In this document: one piece after another, positions 34,115 to 42,735 of the stretch | Layout: each line of letters opens with the position of its first letter | Numbering within the stretch: position 1 is the first letter of the stretch | NCBI RefSeq assembly: GCF_003967015.1 | Contig: NZ_AP017560.1 | Location: 496,001-560,000, forward strand | Origin: Pseudanabaena sp. ABRG5-3 | GTDB lineage: Bacteria > Cyanobacteriota > Cyanobacteriia > Pseudanabaenales > Pseudanabaenaceae | Direction of reading: 5' to 3' | DNA length: 64,000 bases | Notes under the pieces: generated by a model | The model's database searches: none | Seen by the model: only the letters and a program-made list of their open reading frames with translations | Told to the model about the DNA's origin: nothing | Translations under genes and position numbers: made by a program

Positions 34115-34167
34115 AAAACCAGAGGATGAATTGCGGCGCTTTGCGCCGCAACTCATCCTCTGGTTTT
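34115..34167. repeat. 25-bp hairpin palindrome in a divergent promoter region
   Basis: Arms 34115-34139 and 34143-34167 pair over 25 bp with one mismatch, tip GCGGCGC-TTT-GCGCCGC. Genes on both sides are read away from it, so a terminator role is unlikely. Confidence 0.65.
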
Positions 34168-34247
34168 ATGTCCTGAGCAAAACTTGCTTTGCAATAGATT
34201 TGTTGTAACAGAATGTTAAGTTATTGCTGTCATAGCGGCATGACTCC

Positions 34248-34276
34248 TTGACAGCATCAAATTCTCCCTGTACCTT
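34248..34276 (+). promoter_or_regulatory. Candidate sigma70-type promoter of the RHH-ycf46 operon
   Basis: A consensus -35 TTGACA (34248-34253) is 17 bases from a weak -10 TACCTT (34271-34276). It lies 36 bases upstream of the ATG at 34313. Confidence 0.45.
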
Positions 34277-34282
34277 AGTTGC

Positions 34283-34294
34283 ATACCCGGGTAT
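34283..34294. promoter_or_regulatory. 12-bp palindrome, possible RHH operator
   Basis: ATACCCGGGTAT is a perfect palindrome and lies at the expected transcription start, 19 bases before the ATG of the ribbon-helix-helix gene. RHH repressors often bind such sites upstream of their own genes; binding here is inference. Confidence 0.45.
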
Positions 34295-34312
34295 TCACTG
34301 TTCTTAACCACT

Positions 34313-34630
34313 ATGCAAGACAAGCAAAAGGTAACTTTTTATCTCCCCGAACGACTACATCAGCAGCTTAAGATTCGCTCTGCTATTGATGGTGATTCGA
34401 TGTCAGACTTGGCAGAAAAGGCTATCAGCTTTTACCTATCCCACGCTGATATTGTGGAGTCCGCAGGTATCGGGCATACTCATCAAACTTATAACTGTCC
34501 AAGCTGTTCTCAGACAGTTGTAATCCGCAATGGTGATTTGCTAGCGATCGGGGGCAATCGTACTCAGACTTTACCTGTAACTGTTAGCAAAGCTGATGGC
34601 GCAGGCGAAGAGCTAGTATCCGTTAACTGA
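34313..34630 (+). CDS. RHH (CopG-like) DNA-binding protein with a C-terminal CPSC knuckle
   Basis: 105 residues. The N-terminus KVTFYLPERLHQQLKIRSAIDGDSMSDLAEKAIS is a ribbon-helix-helix fold: beta-strand then two helices, which dimerises to bind DNA. After a His-rich hinge (GHTHQTY) comes CPSC (C62, C65), half of a possible zinc ribbon. The tail is flexible. It is the first gene before ycf46 and may regulate the operon. The palindrome at 34283-34294 is a candidate site. Confidence 0.75.
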   Translation: MQDKQKVTFYLPERLHQQLKIRSAIDGDSMSDLAEKAISFYLSHADIVESAGIGHTHQTYNCPSCSQTVVIRNGDLLAIGGNRTQTLPVTVSKADGAGEELVSVN

Positions 34631-34702
34631 ATTTCTAGACCCTAGACGTTAATTTATCTGTAGACAAGGTGAGGATGGAGGCGTAAACCTCTGTATTACT
34701 AT

Positions 34703-36226
34703 ATGCAAGAACAACTTAGCATTTTAATTCAAGCCCAATATCCCTTGATCTACCTCAACACCCCAGAGGAAGAAAGAGCAGAACGGGCGATCGCTAACAT
34801 TTCTCAACTTAAGCCAATCCGTCGAGTGTTCGTATGGACTTCGACCCGTGGAATTGTTGAGTATGGTCAGGCAACAGGAGCAGCCCAACACAATACTGAG
34901 TCGATCCAAGCGGCTTTGCAATGGGTGATTCGCTCTGATCAAAAAGATCCTGCTATCTATATATTTAAAGACGCGCATCCTTTCTTTGATCATCCAGTAA
35001 CCGTCCGTTGTCTACGTGATGCAGTTGCTAACTTTAAAGGCACTCAAAAAACGATCATTTTGATGTCGCCCATCCAAGTGATTCCTGTTGAACTAGAGAA
35101 AGACATCGTTGTACTTGATTTTCCTCTGCCAGATATTAAAGCGATCGAAGAGGTTCTCGACCAGCAACTCGGACAGGTTCGTACGAAGAAGATATCTGCG
35201 GAAACCCGTGAGAAGTTAGTCAGAGCTACCCTAGGCCTAACTCAAGATGAAGCTGAAAAGGTTTATCGCAAAGCTCAAGTTACTAATGGCAAATTGACCG
35301 AAGAAGAAGTTGATATTGTTCTCTCAGAGAAGCAACAGTTAATTCGGCGCAATGGCATCCTCGAATATATCGAAGATGAGGAAGATTTGGATGCAGTTGG
35401 GGGACTTGAAGAGTTAAAGCATTGGTTGCAACAGCGATCAAATGCCTTTAGCCAAAGAGCGAGAAATTATGGATTGCCTCAGCCTAAGGGAATGCTGATT
35501 CTCGGTGTCCCCGGCTGTGGTAAGTCCTTAATCGCCAAGACCACTGCAAGGCTCTGGTCATTGCCCTTAATTCGTCTCGATATGGGTCGCGTTTATGATG
35601 GCTCCACCGTAGGCAAGTCAGAGGCAAATTTACGCAATGCCCTCAAAGTTGCCGAATCGATTTCACCAATGATTCTATTTATTGATGAGCTTGATAAAGC
35701 TTTTGCGGGGGGAGCAGGTTCAGCAGATTCCGATGGTGGTACATCATCACGAATCTTTGGTACGTTCCTAACATGGATGCAGGAAAAGAAATCACCTGTA
35801 TTTGTGATGGCAACCGCCAACCGTATCGAAAAGTTACCGGGGGAATTTCTCCGCAAGGGGCGTTTTGATGAGCTATTCTTTGTGGATTTACCTAATGGTG
35901 AAGAACGCAGAGATATCTTTAAAATTCATCTGTGCAAGCGTCGTCCAGATGTTGAAAAATTAGACAGGTTCGATTTTGAGCAACTATCGAAAGTAAGCGA
36001 TGGTTTTTCGGGGGCGGAAATCGAGCAGGCAGTAATTGCTGCCATGTATGAAGCTTTTGCCCAAGATCGGGAGTTTACACAGCTAGACATCATTTCGGCT
36101 GTGAAATCGACAACTCCTCTCTCGCGCACGATGACTGAGCAGGTTGCTGCTCTGCGTGACTGGGCAAGGATGCGGGCTAGACCCGCCGCAACTTCTGTCG
36201 CTGAATATCAGCGTATGGAGTTTTAA
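34703..36226 (+). CDS. ycf46: Ycf46-like AAA+ ATPase
   Basis: A 507-residue AAA+ ATPase known from red-algal plastids and cyanobacteria. Walker A GVPGCGKSL, Walker B MILFIDELDKAFAGG, sensor-1 ATANR and an Arg finger region RKGRFDELFF are present. The N-terminal ~200 residues are a Ycf46-type regulatory domain (MQEQLSILIQAQYPLIYLNT). Proposed roles in cyanobacteria include CO2 acclimation, from published work on Ycf46; sequence alone does not show this. Followed within 190 bases by ycf35. Confidence 0.9.
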   Translation: MQEQLSILIQAQYPLIYLNTPEEERAERAIANISQLKPIRRVFVWTSTRGIVEYGQATGAAQHNTESIQAALQWVIRSDQKDPAIYIFKDAHPFFDHPVTVRCLRDAVANFKGTQKTIILMSPIQVIPVELEKDIVVLDFPLPDIKAIEEVLDQQLGQVRTKKISAETREKLVRATLGLTQDEAEKVYRKAQVTNGKLTEEEVDIVLSEKQQLIRRNGILEYIEDEEDLDAVGGLEELKHWLQQRSNAFSQRARNYGLPQPKGMLILGVPGCGKSLIAKTTARLWSLPLIRLDMGRVYDGSTVGKSEANLRNALKVAESISPMILFIDELDKAFAGGAGSADSDGGTSSRIFGTFLTWMQEKKSPVFVMATANRIEKLPGEFLRKGRFDELFFVDLPNGEERRDIFKIHLCKRRPDVEKLDRFDFEQLSKVSDGFSGAEIEQAVIAAMYEAFAQDREFTQLDIISAVKSTTPLSRTMTEQVAALRDWARMRARPAATSVAEYQRMEF

Positions 36227-36414
36227 AAAGCTTATTCTGCTGTTTTTGCAGGCAGCAGAGTTAAGGCTAGATTCTAAAGAATCTCTTATCAAAAGATCTT
36301 TAGGCTAGCAGCTAACATAAGAGTTAAGAACCACCAAATCTCTTATGTCTCCCGTTTGAGTTAACAGTTGAGTTCACACTTGAATTAACAATTATTTACA
36401 GGAGCTACACTATT

Positions 36415-36765
36415 ATGTCTCATTTCAGCACTCTTCGCACAAAAATTACTGATGCCGAAGTCCTCAAGTCGTCTTTGCGCGATCTGGGTATTACCGTTAA
36501 TACTGAAGCTGATGTTCGTGGCTATAACAGCCAGCGCATCCGTGCCGACATTGTAGCGACTCTTGAAGGTGACTATGATCTAGGCTGGTCTCGTAATGCT
36601 GATGGTTCTTTTGACCTGATCGCTGATCTCTGGGGTGTTGCCAAAAAGCACAATCAGACTGAGCTGATCAACTCGATCAACCAAAAGTATGCTGTTAACA
36701 AGGCTCTGACTGAAGTGAAGCGTCCTGGTCTCAGCAATGCCAATGTCAAACTCGTCTTGCAGTAA
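36415..36765 (+). CDS. ycf35: Ycf35-like protein (DUF1257)
   Basis: A 116-residue protein of the plastid/cyanobacterial Ycf35 family (MSHFSTLRTKITDAEVLKSSL onward). The function is unknown. AGGAG at 36400-36404 lies 11 bases before the ATG and the terminator at 36801-36832 follows. It is separated from ycf46 by 188 bases, so it may have its own promoter. Confidence 0.88.
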   Translation: MSHFSTLRTKITDAEVLKSSLRDLGITVNTEADVRGYNSQRIRADIVATLEGDYDLGWSRNADGSFDLIADLWGVAKKHNQTELINSINQKYAVNKALTEVKRPGLSNANVKLVLQ

Positions 36766-36800
36766 GGTGCCTAATCTTGCGAGTTAACTATGCAAATTAA

Positions 36801-36832
36801 CAGGTTAGTCATCGTTGACTAGCCTGTTTTTT
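36801..36832 (+). terminator. Intrinsic terminator after ycf35
   Basis: CAGGTTAGTCA and TGACTAGCCTG form an 11-bp stem with one G-T pair, followed by TTTTTT. This is the most classical intrinsic terminator in the window. Confidence 0.85.
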
Positions 36833-36983
36833 ATAGAAGGCAAATTACAAGAAATAATACTAAAAACAATACGGAAGCTACAATCTGCGTTTCTTTGTAA
36901 ATCTAAGATTTAAATCATACTCTTCCAATTTCTTGATTTTAAATGTAAGATTATGATACAAAATTTGAGCTAACGTCGCCCCA

Positions 36984-37649
36984 ATGGAAATTGCGATCGC
37001 CCTCTTGCAACATTACAGCTTTGATCTTGGTGGATATACCATCAATGATTTGACTCGTGCATGGAGCAAGTTTAAGCCTGAGTGGGTGCGTCAAGCCGTT
37101 ATCGAATCATTGTTTCAAGGCAGATACAAAGCAATTTCTGTAAGTCAAATTTTGCAGCTATGGGAACGCAAAGGGGAACCAAACTGTCGCTATAACCGTG
37201 AATTTGAGCGATTGGTATGTGGTGATGTAGCTGTGATTTATGAAGATCGAATTTACTATACGCCCCCACGCACCTCTACTCGCGAAGTGCCGATTACCGA
37301 AATAGCTCCCTTTGCGCCAGCCGAAAAGATTTCTTCACCGATTCCATTTCCCCGTCGTTCCAAGCTTGCAGGTATTCCCATCTCTCCATCACCTCAACCT
37401 AAATCCCAAAAATATCCTAGTCGTTTAGCTTCTTTACCTTCAGGCACAACCAAATCTACTCAAGACTCATCTACAAATTTAAAAGCAGAATATTCAGAAG
37501 CCTATCGTTCTGCCTATGAAAATATGACTTTGTTAGCAGAGACCTCAATATTTGTAGATAAGCTGCGGTCAATGTGTAGCGATCGCCTAGTCTTACCCGC
37601 TCCAGAATTCATAACTGAACAAGAGCAAGTAGAGATTGCCTCCGAGTAA
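36984..37649 (+). CDS. Conserved cyanobacterial hypothetical protein
   Basis: 221 residues. The first ~80 resemble a winged-helix-like region (LGGYTINDLTRAWSKFKPEWVRQAVIESL then SVSQILQLWERKG) that looks like a helix-turn-helix and is the only ordered part. Residues 105-170 are low-complexity, rich in Ser, Pro and Lys. I do not recognise a named family. A DNA-binding or RNA-binding role is a guess. Ends in the hairpin shared with rlmN. Confidence 0.65.
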   Translation: MEIAIALLQHYSFDLGGYTINDLTRAWSKFKPEWVRQAVIESLFQGRYKAISVSQILQLWERKGEPNCRYNREFERLVCGDVAVIYEDRIYYTPPRTSTREVPITEIAPFAPAEKISSPIPFPRRSKLAGIPISPSPQPKSQKYPSRLASLPSGTTKSTQDSSTNLKAEYSEAYRSAYENMTLLAETSIFVDKLRSMCSDRLVLPAPEFITEQEQVEIASE

Positions 37650-37682
37650 AGAAGTGAGGCGCAAAGCGCCTTATTTCTTTTA
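37648..37682. terminator. Bidirectional hairpin between the hypothetical gene and rlmN
   Basis: AAAGAAGTGAGGCGC and GCGCCTTATTTCTTT pair with two G-T pairs, loop AAA. Both arms include parts of the stop codons of the convergent genes ending at 37649 and 37680. Confidence 0.7.
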
Positions 37683-38750
37683 TTTGGCTAAAGCCTTTTC
37701 ATGTTGTCCTCGTAACTGTCCACAGGCAGCATCTGACTCTAGTCCCCTAGTGCGGCGTACACTCACCGCGATTTTATAATCTTCTAACACCTGTACAAAG
37801 GTTTGAATTGCCTTCTCGCTGGGGCGTTTGTAATCGGCATCAGTGACAGGATTATAGGGGATCAAATTTACATGACTTTGGAAGCCACGAATTAAATGTG
37901 CTAGTTCCTGTGCCTGTTCAGCAGAATCATTTACTCCAGATAGAAGCGTATACTCAAAACTAATTCTTCTACCAGTAATTTCCACATACTCGCGACAATC
38001 ATCCATTAGGGATTCTAGCGGATAGCGATCGGCGGAGGGAATCACTTGAGCACGAACCTGTTGATTAGGAGCATGGAGACTGACTGCAAGCGTTACTTGG
38101 AGATGTTCCTTGGCAAATCTGGGGATTTGATTGGGAATGCCAACGGTGGAAACGGTAATATTGCGTTGACCGATACCGATATCTTTATTAATGACATGAA
38201 TTGCCCCAACAAGATTCTCAAAATTCAGTAATGGCTCGCCCATGCCCATGAAGACGATATGGCTGACGCGCTGCTGCATCACCTCTTGTACCGTCAGCAC
38301 TTGGTCAATAATTTCATGCTTGGCTAAGTTGCGCCGAAATCCCCCTTTGCCTGTGGCACAAAAATCACATGCCATCGGACAACCAACCTGAGTCGAGACA
38401 CAAACTGTTAAACGCTTGCTGGTGGGAATGCCAACGGTTTCGACAATTTCACCATCGGCTAATTGCAGAAGAAATTTCTCTGTGCCATCGCGACTTTGCT
38501 TATGGAGATGAATTTGTGATCGCCCCATCTCAACAGTTGGATTCGCCGCAAACTGCTCGCGCCATGCCTTCGGAAAAACCGTAATATCTTCTAAACTTCT
38601 TGCCCCCCTTGCATAGAGCCATTCATGAAGTTGTTTGCCACGATAGCTAGGCTGCCCTTGAGATACTACCCATTCGGTGAGTTCGGATTGCGATCGCCCC
38701 AATAGAGGCAGGGCTTTAGTCGAAGGGGTTGGCAAGGTATTGGCAGTCAT
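37680..38750 (-). CDS. rlmN: 23S rRNA A2503 / tRNA A37 methyltransferase, radical SAM
   Basis: Makes 2-methyladenosine in 23S rRNA. The radical-SAM motif CPMACDFC has C124, C128 and C131 (CxxxCxxC). Partner catalytic Cys lies in DAACGQLRG near the C-terminus. [11 protein letters not shown] and the AVSLHAPN motif are also conserved. 356 residues, normal. The start ATG is at 38748-38750. It probably has its own promoter. Confidence 0.96.
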   Translation of the reverse strand: MTANTLPTPSTKALPLLGRSQSELTEWVVSQGQPSYRGKQLHEWLYARGARSLEDITVFPKAWREQFAANPTVEMGRSQIHLHKQSRDGTEKFLLQLADGEIVETVGIPTSKRLTVCVSTQVGCPMACDFCATGKGGFRRNLAKHEIIDQVLTVQEVMQQRVSHIVFMGMGEPLLNFENLVGAIHVINKDIGIGQRNITVSTVGIPNQIPRFAKEHLQVTLAVSLHAPNQQVRAQVIPSADRYPLESLMDDCREYVEITGRRISFEYTLLSGVNDSAEQAQELAHLIRGFQSHVNLIPYNPVTDADYKRPSEKAIQTFVQVLEDYKIAVSVRRTRGLESDAACGQLRGQHEKALAK

Positions 38751-38996
38751 GGTGGCGTAGGCAAATGGGCGAATATCTTAAGTTTACTCAAAAATTAGAA
38801 TGATTGCTGTAACCGAAGGAAGATACAAAAAATCTATAGAGTAAAATCTTAAGATTTCCACGCTTTTTGACTAGTATTAAAGAATCTTAAGGCTAGTCTC
38901 TTGAGATAAAAAATTGTGTATTTAATTATCAATTTTAATGCTAAAAATTTTAAATTTTACCATAAGAATTATGTATAAAAATCAAAATTCATTATA

Positions 38997-39485
38997 TTAT
39001 TTTTGTATGTCATTAATATCCTCTTGAATAAATTCATCAATCTCTTTGGAACCAAGGAGTGGATGAAAATCCATATTTTTATAATACCAACGACCAACAT
39101 TCACTGCAAATAATTTAGTTTGATTGCTAGATTTATGAGTAACTATTAAAGCTAAAGACTCTGTATAAAACTTATAACTACTCTGATCAGGGATATTAAG
39201 CTCTGAAACATTTAATTCTTCAAGTATCTTATTTGCAATGGTTTCATCGAATTGAAATTTTAATTCATTAAATAATTGCTCTACTCTATTTTTTAAAATA
39301 TCAATTTTAATGTTAATTGCTGTAGCTCTCAATTTCTCATCTTCTCTATTTTGTCTTTCAATTTCTACAAATTCTTTATCCGCTTCTCTTTTTTGAATAA
39401 GTTGTCTTTTCTCAGAATCTTCTGCAATGGCTAAAATTAGCCATAACACTAAAGCAAGTACAAGAATATAAATTACAGTAACCAT
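38997..39485 (-). CDS. Membrane-anchored coiled-coil hypothetical protein
   Basis: 162 residues. A single N-terminal membrane helix (VIYILVLALVLWLILAIA, residues 4-21) is followed by a charged coiled coil (24-80) and a small mixed C-terminal domain (KFYTESLALIVTHKSSNQTKLFAVNVGRWYYK). No family is recognised. The region is AT-rich compared with its neighbours, and there are no close operon partners. Confidence 0.6.
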   Translation of the reverse strand: MVTVIYILVLALVLWLILAIAEDSEKRQLIQKREADKEFVEIERQNREDEKLRATAINIKIDILKNRVEQLFNELKFQFDETIANKILEELNVSELNIPDQSSYKFYTESLALIVTHKSSNQTKLFAVNVGRWYYKNMDFHPLLGSKEIDEFIQEDINDIQK

Positions 39486-39592
39486 TTTATATAAGCTTAT
39501 TAAGCAACATATTATATCTACTCATTTGTAAGTATAAACACTTGAAAATGTATATGAGATAATTGAAAAAAGTAGGAATTTGACTAAAATTT

Positions 39593-40576
39593 ATGAAACG
39601 CCGTCAGCTTTTATTCGCATTAGGTGGAGCATTGATTGGAGTTCCTGTGATTGGGGCTTTGATTTATGATGCGATCGCGAAATCGAAAAATCAAACCATA
39701 TACGAACCTGCCGCCGCCCAGTCGCCGCCAGCAACTTCTGCAAATAATCTTGCTGATGCCAATAATGAAGTCATTTTGGAGACTACGGAAGAGCCATTAT
39801 TGCGTTTTGCAGCGATCGCCGATAATGGCTTTGGTAGCCCCGACCAGTTTGCTGTTGCTAAGTCCATGTGGGACACCTATCAGCAAAAGCCCTATGGCTT
39901 CGTACTAATGGCAGGCGATAACATTTATTCCTACGGTGAAATTAAATTAGCAAGAGCCTATTTTGAAGAACCCTATGCCCCATTGCTCAAAGAGAATGTG
40001 AAATTTTATGCAGTGCTGGGCAACCATGACATTATTAAATCTAACAATGGTCTTGACCAGATTAATTACAAGCCTTTTAACATGAGCGATCGCTACTACT
40101 CCTTTACCAAAGGTGATGTTAACGAAGGAACCGTAGAATTCTTTGCGATTGATACAAATAGTAATGCTCCTTGGGATGCACAACTGGCATGGCTCGATCA
40201 GCAACTCGCCAAAAGCACTGCCCCTTGGAAAATTGTCTATGGACATCATCCCCTGTACTCATCAGGTAGACATGGTAGCAATCCCGAATTAGCGGCTAAG
40301 CTTGCGCCCATATTTGCTAAACACAAAGTCCCCCTATACCTCTGCGGTCACGATCATGGCTATGAGCGATTTAATCCTATTAATGGTACGGCTTATATTG
40401 TCAATGGTGGCGGCGGTGCACCTTTATATAAATTCGGGCGATCACCACAAACCGCCTTTGTGAGTTCGCAGTTTAGCTTCATGACTTTTGATGTCTATCA
40501 AGATAAAATCATCACCAAAGCGATCGCTACCGATGGCAAAGTATTTGATCGCGCCATAATTACGAAAACCATTTGA
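39593..40576 (+). CDS. Exported metallophosphoesterase (purple acid phosphatase-like)
   Basis: 327 residues. The N-terminus MKRRQLLFALGGALIGVPVIGAL has twin Arg and could be a Tat signal or a membrane anchor. Metal-binding motifs are in order: AIADNGFG, AGDNIYS, LGNHD, YGHHPLYS and CGHDHGYE. They give the two-metal phosphoesterase fold with purple-acid-phosphatase-like spacing. It probably hydrolyses phosphate esters outside the cytoplasm, perhaps in phosphate scavenging; substrate unknown. Confidence 0.9.
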   Translation: MKRRQLLFALGGALIGVPVIGALIYDAIAKSKNQTIYEPAAAQSPPATSANNLADANNEVILETTEEPLLRFAAIADNGFGSPDQFAVAKSMWDTYQQKPYGFVLMAGDNIYSYGEIKLARAYFEEPYAPLLKENVKFYAVLGNHDIIKSNNGLDQINYKPFNMSDRYYSFTKGDVNEGTVEFFAIDTNSNAPWDAQLAWLDQQLAKSTAPWKIVYGHHPLYSSGRHGSNPELAAKLAPIFAKHKVPLYLCGHDHGYERFNPINGTAYIVNGGGGAPLYKFGRSPQTAFVSSQFSFMTFDVYQDKIITKAIATDGKVFDRAIITKTI

Positions 40577-40629
40577 TATCAGTGTCCCAAAGTGTCACTT
40601 GCATCAATCTAACTAAACTACTAATTCCT

Positions 40630-41382
40630 ATGAGCTTATACCTGTACGCGATTTTACAAGCTGAAAGTCTGGATCTGATTAAAAATCTTGATCTCAAAGG
40701 TATGAATACTCAGCCAGTTCAGTTTCACTCATTGCCACCTTTCGCGATCGTTTACAGTGAATCTCAACAGGATCGTTATCTCGCTAGCCGTGCCAACCTC
40801 ATTGCCCATGAAACTGTTTTAGAATCGCTCATGAAAGCGATCGATCCTCATCAAGCAGTTCCCTTACCACTCCAATTTGGACTAGTAGTTGATGAATGGG
40901 AAGAAGTTCAACGCGATTTACTCATTCCCTATGAATCTAAACTAAAGGATCTCATTAATAACCTGATTGGCAAGCGAGAAGTTAGCGTCAAGCTATTTTG
41001 GAATCAAACCGAAGAGTTAAATCTTGCAGTTGCGGAAAATGAAGGACTGCGCCAACGACGAGAAGCACTAGTCGGCAAAATTTTGAGTATGGATGAAGCG
41101 ATCGCGATCGGGCAAGAACTAGAAGCTGCGATCGAGCAACGTCAACAAATCATTGTTGAAGCATTTATCAACACACTCAAGCCTTTATCCCATGACTACG
41201 CAGAAGGTGAACTACTCACCGAAAGTATGATCTATAACGGATCTTTTCTAATTGATTGGGATAAAGAACCTGAATTTGCTGCATCTGTTGAAGATCTAGA
41301 TAAACAATTTGAAAATCGCCTCAGAATTCGCTACAACGACTTCACATCACCCTACAACTTTGTTAAATTTGAGCGCGAGTAG
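40630..41382 (+). CDS. Gas-vesicle protein GvpL/GvpF family, orphan
   Basis: About 250 residues starting MSLYLYAILQAESLDL. The segments RYLASRANLIAHETVLESLM, VPLPLQFGLVVD and FENRLRIRYNDFTSPYNFV are characteristic of GvpF/L, minor gas-vesicle assembly proteins. No gvpA, gvpN, gvpK or gvpJ is in the window. The start is ATG 40630; an in-frame TTG at 40573 overlapping the previous stop is unlikely. It may have been recruited for another function or belong to a dispersed gvp set. Confidence 0.85.
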   Translation: MSLYLYAILQAESLDLIKNLDLKGMNTQPVQFHSLPPFAIVYSESQQDRYLASRANLIAHETVLESLMKAIDPHQAVPLPLQFGLVVDEWEEVQRDLLIPYESKLKDLINNLIGKREVSVKLFWNQTEELNLAVAENEGLRQRREALVGKILSMDEAIAIGQELEAAIEQRQQIIVEAFINTLKPLSHDYAEGELLTESMIYNGSFLIDWDKEPEFAASVEDLDKQFENRLRIRYNDFTSPYNFVKFERE

Positions 41383-41496
41383 AATCTAAAGACAACTCCA
41401 AATAACTAATTAAAAAGTTAATCTTTAGATAGATAATGCGATGAATAGCAAAATTAGGGATAATGTCTACAGATCAATTTTACAAATATATATAGT

Positions 41497-42681
41497 ATGT
41501 ATGACTTCATTGTTATTGGTAGTGGAATCGTTGGACTTGCAACAGGACGGTCTTTGCTCCAGAGTTATCCTAAAGCAAAACTGTTAATTCTAGATAAAGA
41601 GAGTCAATGGGCATTCCACCAAACCAGTAATAATAGTGGTGTGATCCATTCTGGTATTTATTACAAGCCAGGTAGCTTTAAAGCAAAATTTTGCCGTGAG
41701 GGAAATATTTCCATGACAGAATTTTGTAATAAACATAATATTAGTCACGAAATATGCGGGAAAGTAATTGTTGCAACACAGCCACAAGAGTTATCTCTCC
41801 TTGAAAATCTTTATCAGCGTGGCTTAGCTAATGGACTTAAAGTAGAGAAAATTAGTGCTGAAGAAGTCAAAGAGGTTGAACCCCATGTAAGTTGTATCGC
41901 TGGATTACGCGTATTTTCCACAGGAATTGTCAGCTATCGCCAAGTTTGCCAAAAGTTAGTGGATATGATTAGAGATGACGGTGGCGAACTTTTGCTTAAT
42001 GCCAATGTGACTCAGATTAAAGATATTTCTGAAGGCAAAGAAATAGATACAAGTCAAGGGATTTTCGCAACTCGAATGCTAATTAATTGCGGTGGTCTTC
42101 AAAGCGATCGCCTTGCAAGATTAGGCAATGTTGACCCACAGATACAGATTATTCCCTTTCGTGGAGAATACTATGAGTTAAAGCCTGAAAAAAGGTATTT
42201 AGTAAAGACTCTCATTTATCCTGTTCCTAATCCTAATTTCCCATTTTTGGGGGTTCACTTTACCAAAATGATTGATGGCACTGTTCATGCTGGTCCAAAT
42301 GCTGTTCTGAGTCTTAAGCGTGAGGGATATCGCAAAACAGATTTTGATCTACGAGATGCTGCTGAAATTTTTTCCTATCCTGGTTTTTGGAAATTAGCCT
42401 CTAAGTATTCTAAAGATGGTATTCAAGAAATCATTCGTTCTTTTAGTAAAGCAGCATTTGTGCGTAGCCTTCAGCATCTGATTCCTGAGGTAACAGCAGA
42501 TGATTTAGTGCCAACACATGCAGGAGTTCGTGCTCAAGCACTTAAATCTGATGGACAACTAGTTGATGATTTTTTAATTATTAAAGATCAAAAATCTATC
42601 AATGTCTGTAATGCACCGTCTCCAGCGGCTACTTCTTCTCTGGAAATTGGAAAAGCGATCGTTAAAGAATTAAGTAATTAA
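41497..42681 (+). CDS. lhgO: L-2-hydroxyglutarate oxidase
   Basis: An FAD enzyme that oxidises L-2-hydroxyglutarate to 2-oxoglutarate. The dinucleotide-binding GSGIVGLATGRSLL is at residues 8-21, followed by the family motif SNNSGVIHSGIYYKPGSFKAKFC. The conserved ITPFRGEYYEL-like and HAGVRAQAL motifs appear as IIPFRGEYYELK and PTHAGVRAQAL. Length 394 is normal. Followed by a bidirectional hairpin. Confidence 0.92.
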   Translation: MYDFIVIGSGIVGLATGRSLLQSYPKAKLLILDKESQWAFHQTSNNSGVIHSGIYYKPGSFKAKFCREGNISMTEFCNKHNISHEICGKVIVATQPQELSLLENLYQRGLANGLKVEKISAEEVKEVEPHVSCIAGLRVFSTGIVSYRQVCQKLVDMIRDDGGELLLNANVTQIKDISEGKEIDTSQGIFATRMLINCGGLQSDRLARLGNVDPQIQIIPFRGEYYELKPEKRYLVKTLIYPVPNPNFPFLGVHFTKMIDGTVHAGPNAVLSLKREGYRKTDFDLRDAAEIFSYPGFWKLASKYSKDGIQEIIRSFSKAAFVRSLQHLIPEVTADDLVPTHAGVRAQALKSDGQLVDDFLIIKDQKSINVCNAPSPAATSSLEIGKAIVKELSN

Positions 42682-42727
42682 CATAAAGCTTGTACCGCCC
42701 ACTGCGTGAGCGGCACAAGCTTTATGT
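42681..42727. terminator. Bidirectional hairpin at the edge of the glycan locus
   Basis: ACATAAAGCTTGTACCGC and GCGGCACAAGCTTTATGT pair over 18 bp with one mismatch, loop CCACTGCGTGA. It separates lhgO (plus) from the glycan locus (minus) and closes both. It is the last hairpin of the palindrome series; none is seen in the locus itself. Confidence 0.75.
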
Positions 42728-42735
42728 TTGTGTAG

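Larger units (their letters stand above)
33969..34312. other. 344-base divergent intergenic interval
   Basis: This interval separates the secreted-protein pair (minus) from the RHH gene (plus). It contains a hairpin palindrome at 34115-34167, a promoter candidate at 34248-34276 and a 12-bp palindrome at 34283-34294. No open frame of note was seen. Confidence 0.7.

Noticed and set aside
38751-38996. AT-rich gap before rlmN as a small RNA or promoter region
   Set aside because: No stem-loop, no frame and no clear promoter pattern could be seen.
3819-42727. Repeated hairpins considered as a CRISPR array or integron sites
   Set aside because: They are dispersed singly among genes, arms differ in sequence, there are no spacers of uniform length and no cas or integrase genes.
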